Source: Acetobacteraceae bacterium (GTDB taxonomy: Bacteria > Pseudomonadota > Alphaproteobacteria > Acetobacterales > Acetobacteraceae). From it: 12,851 bases of DNA. The notes beneath the pieces are model-generated. The model searched no databases. It was not told the origin of the DNA and was given only the letters and a program-made list of their open reading frames with translations. Each line of letters opens with the position of its first letter. Position 1 is the first letter of the stretch. Shown here one piece after another: positions 1-5,602 of the stretch. The translations under genes and the position numbers were made by a program. The stretch is from NCBI GenBank assembly GCA_014377905.1, contig JACMOQ010000123.1:1-12851 (forward strand). The letters are read 5' to 3'.

Positions 1-780
1 CAGCGTCGGCTTCTTCGATCGCATCGCCATCGACAAGGCACCGGCCACGGCTGCGGCATCATGGCCATCAACCGCCTTGGTCGCCCAGCCGGCGGCGGCG
101 AAGCGCTTTAATTGGTCTTCCGATGTGGACAGAATGGTGCCGCCATCGATGGAGATCGAATTATCGTCCCACAGCACTGTCAGCCGATCGAGTTTGAGAT
201 GCCCGGCAAGGCTGATCGCCTCCTGGCTGATGCCTTCCATTAAACAGCCATCGCCGACGATCACCCAGGTGCGGTGATCAACCAGACTTTTGCCGAAGCG
301 TGCCGCCAGCAGCCGTTCGGCGATCGCCATGCCGACCGCGGTGGCCAGACCCTGGCCGAGCGGGCCGGTGGTGGTTTCAATCCCCGGTGCCTCGCCGAAT
401 TCGGGATGCCCGGCGGCCGGGGAGTGCAGCTGGCGGAAATTCTTGATGTCGGCGATTGTCATCCCGGACTGGCCGGTCAGATGCAGCAGCGCGTAAAGCA
501 GCATCGATCCATGTCCGGCGGATAGCACGAAGCGGTCCCGATCGGGCCAGCGCGGGTCGGCGGCATCGTATTTTAGCGCGCGCGACCAGAGTGCAGTGGC
601 CGCGTCCGCCATGCCCATCGGCATTCCCGGATGTCCGGAATTGGCGGCTTGGGCCGCGTCGATCGCCAGCACTCGGATCGCGTCTGCCATCAGGCGCGCC
701 GGCGTTTTCGGCCGCGCGAGGATTTCAGCTTGTTCGGCGAGCGCCGGGTTTTCGGACGAGGTTTCGGCGATCGATGCCAT
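1..780 (-). CDS. tkt: Transketolase, N-terminal part (partial)
   Basis: Transketolase is a cytoplasmic, thiamine diphosphate (TPP)-dependent enzyme that moves two-carbon ketol units between sugar phosphates in the pentose phosphate or Calvin cycle. The open frame gives 260 codons from ATG 780 down to the window edge; the remaining C-terminal part (normally about 400 residues more) lies outside. Visible family motifs are SGHPGMPMG (residues 48-56, with the substrate/TPP histidine H50), SAGHGSMLLYALLHLTG (87-103), GPLGQG (139-144) and the TPP/metal signature GDGCLMEG (176-183) ending in N207 of DDNS. The start is supported by AGGAG at 789-793, 8 nt upstream. The roughly 20-residue leader before the conserved core has no signal-peptide character. 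It is divergent from the amino acid binding protein gene. Identification is firm; the sequence does not show whether it serves a Calvin-cycle or pentose phosphate role. Confidence 0.95.
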   Translation of the reverse strand, partial: MASIAETSSENPALAEQAEILARPKTPARLMADAIRVLAIDAAQAANSGHPGMPMGMADAATALWSRALKYDAADPRWPDRDRFVLSAGHGSMLLYALLHLTGQSGMTIADIKNFRQLHSPAAGHPEFGEAPGIETTTGPLGQGLATAVGMAIAERLLAARFGKSLVDHRTWVIVGDGCLMEGISQEAISLAGHLKLDRLTVLWDDNSISIDGGTILSTSEDQLKRFAAAGWATKAVDGHDAAAVAGALSMAMRSKKPTL

Positions 781-824
781 AGGATGCGCTCCTGCGCCGC
801 AAATGCGGCCTGGGTGTGGCGGCG

Positions 825-853
825 CTATTACGTTTCACAGCGCGGCGCGGCAA
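825..853 (-). promoter_or_regulatory. Weak candidate promoter for transketolase
   Basis: On the minus strand TTGCCG (853-848) and TAATAG (830-825) are 17 nt apart, placing a start near 818 and a leader of about 38 nt. Matches to the sigma-70 consensus are only partial (4/6 and 3/6), so this rests mainly on position and spacing. Confidence 0.22.
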
Positions 854-1003
854 GAGTGAGGGGGTTCAACGCGGTTGCAAACTGGATGATTGCATCTGTT
901 GCCATGTCGACGATAGAAATTGCGTGGGCACCTGTTTAGCACCTTTCCACTGTCGTTCGAGCGCATACGCCGAGCAGGGAATCCTATCCTCCGGATGGCT
1001 CAT

Positions 1004-1031
1004 TTGCATCGCTTCCCGATCCGCGTAGAGT
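1004..1031 (+). promoter_or_regulatory. Weak candidate promoter for the amino acid binding protein
   Basis: TTGCAT (1004-1009) and TAGAGT (1026-1031) are 16 nt apart and would start transcription about 48 nt before ATG 1086. The -35 box matches the consensus at only three positions and the -10 box at four, so this is a guess based on location. Confidence 0.18.
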
Positions 1032-1085
1032 GCAACCCAGCCGCCACAGCTACGCGCGGTGGGAAACAGATCGAGGACACCAACC

Positions 1086-2192
1086 ATGCTCAAACGGACC
1101 ATGCTTGCCGGCGTCGCAACGCTCGCTGCGGCACTCGCCTTGGCGGCCGCCCCCGCCAACGCGCAAATCAAGATCGGCGCCGCCGGCCCGATGACCGGCA
1201 ATTACGCAAGCTTCGGCAAGCAGTTAAAAGACGGCGCCGAAATGGCGGTCGCCGACATCAATGCCGCCGGCGGTGTGCTCGGCCAGAAAGTGCTGCTGGA
1301 ACTCGGCGATGATGCCTGCGACCCTAAGCAGGCGAATTCCGTCGCGCAGTCGATGGCATCCAAAAAGATCGTGATGATGGCAGGACATTTCTGTTCGTCT
1401 TCGTCGATCCCGGCAAGCAAGGTTTATGCTGAAGAAGGTATCTTGCAGATCACCCCGGCATCGACCAACCCGAAATTCACCGAAGAAGGCAGCTGGAACA
1501 CGTTCCGCACCTGCGGGCGTGACGATCAGCAGGGTTTGGTTGCCGGCACCTTCCTCGCCAAGGAATATAAAGGCCGCAAGGTCGCGGTGCTTCACGACAA
1601 TACCGCGTACGGCAAAGGCCTCGCCGATGAAACCAAAAAAGTGATGAACAAGGCCGGCCTGACCGAGACCATGTACGCCGCCTATGTCCCCGGCGAGAAA
1701 GACTACTCAGCGCTGGTCAGCAAGATGAAGCAGGCCAAAATCGATGTCATCTATATCGGCGGCTATCATACCGAAACCGGACTGATTATCCGCCAGGCCA
1801 AGCAGCAGGGCATGAACCCGACCGTCATGGGTGGCGACGCGCTGGTGACCAGCGAATACTGGCAGATCACCGGTGACCAGGGCGAAGGCACTATCATGAC
1901 CTTCCCGTCTGATCCGCGCCGCCGCCCGTCAGCTGCCAAGGTTGTCGCCCAGTTCAAGGCGAAGGGCACCGATCCGGAAGGCTACGTGCTCTACACTTAC
2001 GCCGCGATCCAGGAATGGGCCGCCGCCGCCACCAAAGCCGGCACGACCGATCCGAAGAAGGTTGCCGAAACCCTGAAAGCTGGATCCTGGGATACCGTGC
2101 TCGGCAAGATCAGCTATGACAAAAAGGGCGATGTCACTGAAAGCGACTACGTTTTCTACATCTGGCACAAGGGTAACTACGCCGAAATGTAA
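1086..2192 (+). CDS. Branched-chain amino acid ABC transporter, periplasmic binding protein
   Basis: Predicted periplasmic binding protein of the LivJ/LivK family (368 aa), which delivers leucine, isoleucine, valine or related ligands to a LivHMGF-type ABC importer. A Sec signal peptide covers residues 1-26, with a hydrophobic Ala/Leu core and cleavage after PANA. The mature protein starts QIKIGAAGPMTG, the usual opening of the family. LivJ-like landmarks are DDACDPKQA (75-83) and GHFCSSSS (100-107). Their cysteines C78 and C103 match the conserved LivJ disulfide pair, and the Ser-rich segment is where the ligand alpha-carboxylate binds. The start at ATG 1086 has GAGG at 1073-1076, 9 nt upstream. 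An in-frame GTG at 1059 would add nine polar residues ahead of the signal peptide and is less likely. No permease or ATPase gene lies beside it, so it is an orphan here and its ligand is inferred from the family only. Confidence 0.92.
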   Translation: MLKRTMLAGVATLAAALALAAAPANAQIKIGAAGPMTGNYASFGKQLKDGAEMAVADINAAGGVLGQKVLLELGDDACDPKQANSVAQSMASKKIVMMAGHFCSSSSIPASKVYAEEGILQITPASTNPKFTEEGSWNTFRTCGRDDQQGLVAGTFLAKEYKGRKVAVLHDNTAYGKGLADETKKVMNKAGLTETMYAAYVPGEKDYSALVSKMKQAKIDVIYIGGYHTETGLIIRQAKQQGMNPTVMGGDALVTSEYWQITGDQGEGTIMTFPSDPRRRPSAAKVVAQFKAKGTDPEGYVLYTYAAIQEWAAAATKAGTTDPKKVAETLKAGSWDTVLGKISYDKKGDVTESDYVFYIWHKGNYAEM

Positions 2193-2214
2193 TCTGGCGT
2201 AACGATCACAAATC

Positions 2215-2254
2215 GGGCGTCCCCGGGTTGTTGCTTGACACCCCTGGGGCGCCC
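2215..2254 (+). terminator. Long GC hairpin after the binding protein gene
   Basis: Inverted arms GGGCGTCCCCGGG (2215-2227) and CCCTGGGGCGCCC (2242-2254) form a 13-position stem with one G-U pair and one mismatch around a 14-nt loop. It begins 23 nt after the stop codon. No T-tract follows, so it may act as a poor intrinsic terminator or as a 3' mRNA-stabilising structure. The -35 box of the next promoter lies in its loop. Confidence 0.65.
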
Positions 2255-2263
2255 GAACTATGT
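2235..2263 (+). promoter_or_regulatory. Promoter of the tRNA-Val gene
   Basis: A perfect TTGACA (2235-2240, preceded by C) is followed after 17 nt by CTATGT (2258-2263). This fits the alphaproteobacterial housekeeping pattern CTTGAC-N17-CTATAT. Transcription would start near 2270, about 12 nt before the mature tRNA 5' end. The right arm of the upstream hairpin lies in the spacer between the two boxes. Confidence 0.65.
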
Positions 2264-2281
2264 CCAGCGTCCGCCGGGAAT

Positions 2282-2356
2282 GGGCGCGTAGCTCAGCGGT
2301 AGAGCATTCGCTTCACACGCGAATGGTCACAGGTTCAATCCCTGTCGCGCCCACCA
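2282..2356 (+). tRNA. tRNA-Val (anticodon CAC)
   Basis: A full cloverleaf is visible. Acceptor stem GGGCGCG (2282-2288) pairs with CGCGCCC (2346-2352). D-stem GCTC (2291-2294) pairs with GAGC (2302-2305). Anticodon stem TTCGC/GCGAA (2307-2311, 2319-2323) flanks loop TTCACAC with anticodon CAC at 2314-2316, reading valine codon GUG. T-stem ACAGG/CCTGT (2329-2333, 2341-2345) flanks loop TTCAATC. The discriminator is A2353 and the CCA end (2354-2356) is encoded in the DNA. Confidence 0.96.
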
Positions 2357-2391
2357 TTCCCTGGCGATCCCTTTCATACGGAGAGTCTGCG

Positions 2392-2970
2392 ATGGCCAAC
2401 AGCGTCGAAATGGCGACCGAGAGCATCGAGCACGTCGAACACGCGGCCCACGCCGACACTGGTGCGCGAAAGGTTGCGCTGCTGATTGCGGCTTTGGCGG
2501 CGGCACTCGCATTGTGCGAAATGGGAGAGAAGGCGGCGCAGAATTCTTATCTGACCCACCACATCCAGGCCAGCGACGACTGGGCACAATTCCAGGCCAA
2601 GACCATTCGCATGAACATGTTTGCGATCCAGGCCGATATGCTCGGCAGCCTGCCCAATGCCGCCGAGCCTGCACAAGCCAAGAAAATCACTGATGCGCGC
2701 GCAACTTCCACCCGCATGAATGACGATCCTGAGGCTGGCAACGGGCGCAAGCAGATGACCGTGAAGGCCCAGGCATCGGAACGGCTGCGAGACGATGCTT
2801 TCCATGTCTATCATTTGTTCGAACGCGTCGTCAGCGCCTTGCAGCTGTCGATCGTGCTGGCATCGGTTTCGGTGGTAACGCGGGTAAAACAGCTCGCTTG
2901 GGCGGGCGGCATCCTGGGCGGTGGGGCTGCAATCTATGGCGCGCTGGTGGCGCTGCACATCGTTCATTAA
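2392..2970 (+). CDS. DUF4337 family membrane protein
   Basis: Protein of 192 aa resembling DUF4337, a family of small inner-membrane proteins of unknown function. After a His/Glu-rich cytoplasmic start (residues 8-22) come a predicted membrane helix (about 27-43), then the family-typical stretch with IQASDDWAQFQAKTIR (58-73). A charged, probably helical middle follows, and two predicted membrane helices close the protein (about 147-163 and 169-190). The start at ATG 2392 is set by GGAGAG (2380-2385, spacing 6). The frame is open further upstream, but that part overlaps the tRNA gene and is not protein-coding. The gene begins 35 nt after the tRNA CCA end with no promoter or terminator visible between, so it probably shares the tRNA transcript. 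Family assignment is from remembered sequence character; its role is unknown. Confidence 0.8.
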   Translation: MANSVEMATESIEHVEHAAHADTGARKVALLIAALAAALALCEMGEKAAQNSYLTHHIQASDDWAQFQAKTIRMNMFAIQADMLGSLPNAAEPAQAKKITDARATSTRMNDDPEAGNGRKQMTVKAQASERLRDDAFHVYHLFERVVSALQLSIVLASVSVVTRVKQLAWAGGILGGGAAIYGALVALHIVH

Positions 2971-3000
2971 ACGCGGGCGTGGAAGACGCGGAGGCAAACT

Positions 3001-3023
3001 GGGGGCGGACTGGGGCCGCCCCC
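3001..3023. terminator. Hairpin between convergent genes
   Basis: GGGGGCGG (3001-3008) and CCGCCCCC (3016-3023) form a perfect 8-bp GC stem with a 7-nt loop. It sits in the 65-nt gap between two convergent genes (stops at 2970 and 3036). It could serve both directions, although neither side has a proper T-run. Confidence 0.6.
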
Positions 3024-3035
3024 GCTGCTTGCCAG

Positions 3036-4424
3036 TTACGGCACCCCAGCCTCGCCCAAATCCCACCAGATGCCGGTATACGCCGCGAGACCCTCACGCG
3101 CCGGGGCGATCAGGAAATGCTCATTCGGGCCATGCTGCTTGCAGCCATTATAGCTGTGCGGGATCCACACCAGCGGCACGTGCAGGTGATCGACAAACAC
3201 ATCGCCAGGTAGCCCGCCGCCGCCATTGGGGATGACCTGGACGTGTTTGCCGAGCGATTTTTCCATGCTCGACACCGCCCATTTCACCCAAGGGTGGTCA
3301 AGATCGGTGCGGCTCGCCGGCATGCGAATACCGGGGTTTTCGATTTTTACCTCGGGGAAGCCCGCCGCATCGAGATGGCGGCGTAACGCGTCCCCAAACC
3401 CAGCCACATCGCTATCGACGGTATAGCGGATCTGGCAATGCGCGCGGGCTGACGGCGACACCGCATTGACCGGGTTTTCCGGCTTGCCGGCGACCATGGC
3501 GAGTACGATGAAGCTCGTCCAGCCAAAGACTTTTTCGGCGGCACTGAAACCCGGTTCGCCCCAGTTCGGGTCGATGGTGGCCGATGCCTCGCTTGGCAGT
3601 TCAAGACCCGCGAGCGCGCCACGCACCTGGGCCGGCAGGCCGTTCCTGGGCAGCCAGTCGCGCACCAGGATTTTGCCATGTCGGTCGCAGATCGCGCTGA
3701 TTGCATGAGCCAGCACGATGGCTGGATCGACGATCATCCCGCCCCAATTGCCGGAATGGACGCCGCCCGGCCGCAATGAAAGCGACAAATCGCAATGCCA
3801 GGTGCCACGGGTGCCTGCGGTCACGGTCGGGATCGTCGCGTCAACCCGCGGGCCGTCGGATGCGATCAGCACGTCGGCGGCCAACATTTTAGCGTTGGCG
3901 GCAACAAATTCGCGCAGGCCTGGTGACCCGAGCTCCTCGCTGGTTTCCAGCACCATCTTGATGTTGAACCCGAGCTTGCCATTGCGGGCCGCGATGACTT
4001 TTTCGAGCGCGGTCAAGTTTAGCGCATGCTGGCCTTTGTTGTCGGCCGTGCCGCGCCCGTACCAGCGATCGCCAACTTCAACCAGCTTCCACGGTTGAAG
4101 CCCCGCATCCCACTGATCGTCCAGGCCGCGCACAGTGTCACCATGTCCATAGGTCAGCACGGTTGGCCGGGTCGGGTCCTCGATGCGTTCGGCGGTCAGG
4201 ATCGGGCCGCACCCAGGCTTGGGATTGGCATGCACCCGGACCGTAAACCCCATGGTTTCGAGCCACGGGCGGATAACGCCGTCGAGATAATGCCAGACGT
4301 CTTTTTCGTGCGCCGGCTCCTGCATTGTGCTGGGGATTGCCACCAGTTCCGCGAGCCGGTCGCGAAAACTTCCGGCATCGAAAAATGCCAAAGCCTGGGA
4401 TATAACTGTCTCACGCGTGTCCAT
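3036..4424 (-). CDS. M20 family metallopeptidase (dipeptidase-like)
   Basis: Predicted cytoplasmic zinc-dependent peptidase or deacylase of the M20 family, 462 aa, closest in character to the CNDP/dipeptidase branch. The full metal and catalytic set is visible: H94 and D96 in GHGDT (93-97), the bridging aspartate D128 in GTADNKG (125-131), the catalytic pair E163-E164 in ETSEELGS (160-167), D190 in ASDGP (188-192), and the terminal metal histidine H431 in HGPNEH (431-436). GVHSGNWGG (221-229) opens the lid/dimerisation domain that interrupts the catalytic domain. No signal peptide is seen. The start at 4424 has AAGGAG (4436-4431) 6 nt upstream; a longer in-frame start at 4487 would place that site inside the gene and is rejected. 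It is divergent from the PEP-CTERM-like gene. Substrate cannot be read from sequence: dipeptides are likely, N-acyl amino acids possible. Confidence 0.9.
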   Translation of the reverse strand: MDTRETVISQALAFFDAGSFRDRLAELVAIPSTMQEPAHEKDVWHYLDGVIRPWLETMGFTVRVHANPKPGCGPILTAERIEDPTRPTVLTYGHGDTVRGLDDQWDAGLQPWKLVEVGDRWYGRGTADNKGQHALNLTALEKVIAARNGKLGFNIKMVLETSEELGSPGLREFVAANAKMLAADVLIASDGPRVDATIPTVTAGTRGTWHCDLSLSLRPGGVHSGNWGGMIVDPAIVLAHAISAICDRHGKILVRDWLPRNGLPAQVRGALAGLELPSEASATIDPNWGEPGFSAAEKVFGWTSFIVLAMVAGKPENPVNAVSPSARAHCQIRYTVDSDVAGFGDALRRHLDAAGFPEVKIENPGIRMPASRTDLDHPWVKWAVSSMEKSLGKHVQVIPNGGGGLPGDVFVDHLHVPLVWIPHSYNGCKQHGPNEHFLIAPAREGLAAYTGIWWDLGEAGVP

Positions 4425-4527
4425 TGAGCCCTCCTTGCGGGGCGCCAAGCTGCCATCCAAGCGACCATAGGTCCAGCCTCCCGGCAATAAATGGGTAACA
4501 AGACGTTAATCCGCGTGAACGCCTGTT

Positions 4528-4572
4528 TTGACAGTTGTCGTGAAAATTACCACGTGATTGCGTCACATCACG
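4528..4572 (+). promoter_or_regulatory. Candidate -35 box with adjoining palindrome
   Basis: A perfect TTGACA at 4528-4533 faces the PEP-CTERM-like gene, but no good -10 box follows at 16-18 nt. Instead there are nested inverted repeats: GTGA (4554-4557) with TCAC (4563-4566), 5 nt apart, and CGTGAT (4553-4558) with ATCACG (4567-4572), 8 nt apart. A weak promoter controlled by a dimeric regulator would look like this. The region also lies upstream of the divergent M20 gene, so either gene could be the target. Confidence 0.35.
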
Positions 4573-4592
4573 CCATTGTGAGCGGGAGACGA

Positions 4593-5273
4593 ATGATGTG
4601 CTCATTTAAGTTGAAAATATTGCGGATTTTTTATGCCGCAATCATAATCGCTACAGGTATTTTCGGTGCGGGCCCCGCGCAGGCGGTGCTGCAGACGTTC
4701 TCCGGGCCATGGGATCCGACCGCCGCAAATAGTGGGTTTTCGTTGCGCGCCACCGCCCCGGGGAGCTCGGCGACGATGGAGTTATCGTCGGATCGCACCC
4801 TCTTCATTGCCCACCTGACCCTGGCCAATTGCTATCATGGCTGCGGCGCATTTTATCTTGATAATGTATCGGGCAACCTGCCGTATGGCCATGTGCAGTT
4901 TGAGTGGGTAGTCTCGACATCTGACATGACCACTGACGGCCAGATTGCCATCGATGGCGCCGATATCACAATAAATGACGGCGCCCGGGATATTCTGCTC
5001 TACCCCTCGCAGTTTAGCGGATCGGCTGATATTGATTATCAGGGTGGAAGGTTCACCTTTTTCAATATTGGAATTGGTGCAGAAACTACCGGAAACACCA
5101 CTGCAGTTTTGGAATTCGGATATTTCTCGGCGCCCGATGCGCCACGCAGGACTTTGTCGCGCAACAGCAACGCCGTAACGTCAGTGGTTGAACCCGCTGG
5201 GATGGCAATCTTTCTACTTGGTGTCGTGGCGCTGTTTTGGCTGCGCGGGAAACGTCCGGGTAACCTGCACTGA
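4593..5273 (+). CDS. Secreted protein with PEP-CTERM-like sorting signal
   Basis: Predicted exported protein of 226 aa, function unknown. The N-terminus (MMCSFKLKIL, hydrophobic IFYAAIIIATGIFGAG, then PAQA) is a Sec signal peptide ending near residue 31. The middle is Gly/Ser/Asp-rich and probably beta-structured, with a CYHGC pair at C80 and C84. The C-terminus has the three parts of a PEP-CTERM tail: an EP motif (VVEPAG, 198-203), a hydrophobic helix (about 204-217) and a basic end RGKR (218-221). Such tails are processed by an exosortase in bacteria that make exopolysaccharide; no exosortase is in this window. ATG occurs twice, at 4593 and 4596; GGGAG at 4584-4588 gives spacings of 4 or 7, so 4596 may be the true start. 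The DNA is more AT-rich than its neighbours, especially over the signal peptide. Confidence 0.72.
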   Translation: MMCSFKLKILRIFYAAIIIATGIFGAGPAQAVLQTFSGPWDPTAANSGFSLRATAPGSSATMELSSDRTLFIAHLTLANCYHGCGAFYLDNVSGNLPYGHVQFEWVVSTSDMTTDGQIAIDGADITINDGARDILLYPSQFSGSADIDYQGGRFTFFNIGIGAETTGNTTAVLEFGYFSAPDAPRRTLSRNSNAVTSVVEPAGMAIFLLGVVALFWLRGKRPGNLH

Positions 5274-5588
5274 TCAGCTTGTCGCCGGTCCGCAACGGTT
5301 CCAGATCACCGGCTGGGCCGCATTTTCCTGGACCTGGACGTGCTCCTCGCCCATCAACATCATCCGGATCTGCGTGCCTGCTCCAGGGTCGCTGGCAGGC
5401 ACGGTATAGGTGAAAGAATGACGGCCGTAATCGCCCTGGGTGCGGGTGCCGGCGGGCGTCAGGATAGTTGCTCCCTGAATGACCATTCGCTGGCCCTGTG
5501 CCTTGCACCATGCGCCATCAATGGAATCCGCGTGCGCGGCCGGTATCGCGAAAACCATTCCGATAGGAAAAAGCAGCTTGCGTATCAT
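5274..5588 (-). CDS. Small secreted protein, unknown function
   Basis: A 104-residue protein whose function I do not recognise. Residues 1-20 (MIRKLLFPIGMVFAIPAAHA) form a clear Sec signal peptide with an AHA cleavage site. The mature part is polar, probably beta-rich, and opens with DSIDGAWCKAQG. It has one cysteine near each end (C28 and C99), which could form a disulfide in the periplasm. The start at ATG 5588 has AAGGG 9 nt upstream. An in-frame TTG at 5606 overlaps the kynureninase stop codon (TTGA) and would add six residues before the signal peptide. It lies 14 nt downstream of kynureninase and is probably co-transcribed with it. Its stop codon abuts that of the convergent PEP-CTERM-like gene. 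Confidence 0.75.
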   Translation of the reverse strand: MIRKLLFPIGMVFAIPAAHADSIDGAWCKAQGQRMVIQGATILTPAGTRTQGDYGRHSFTYTVPASDPGAGTQIRMMLMGEEHVQVQENAAQPVIWNRCGPATS

Positions 5589-5602
5589 CGCCACATTGCC
5601 CT

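Larger units (their letters stand above)
781..1085. other. Divergent intergenic region, transketolase / binding protein
   Basis: This 305-nt gap holds no convincing gene. The open frames crossing it lack ribosome binding sites and recognisable protein sequence. It must carry the promoters of two divergent genes. Only weak candidates are visible and are listed separately. I see no riboswitch-like structure or strong terminator. Confidence 0.6.

Noticed and set aside
866..1201. Minus-strand open frame between transketolase and the binding protein
   Set aside because: It overlaps the signal-peptide end of the binding protein gene, lacks a ribosome site and has no recognisable protein character.
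2282..2356. tRNA gene as an integration site for a genomic island
   Set aside because: No integrase follows, I saw no second copy of the tRNA 3' end, and the flanking genes look like ordinary chromosomal genes.
2260..2391. Upstream extension of the DUF4337 frame
   Set aside because: It runs straight through the tRNA-Val gene and its promoter region, while a good ribosome site marks ATG 2392.
2374..3066. Minus-strand open frame (230 codons) opposite DUF4337
   Set aside because: No family motifs and no ribosome site; the plus-strand frame has membrane helices and the DUF4337 signature.
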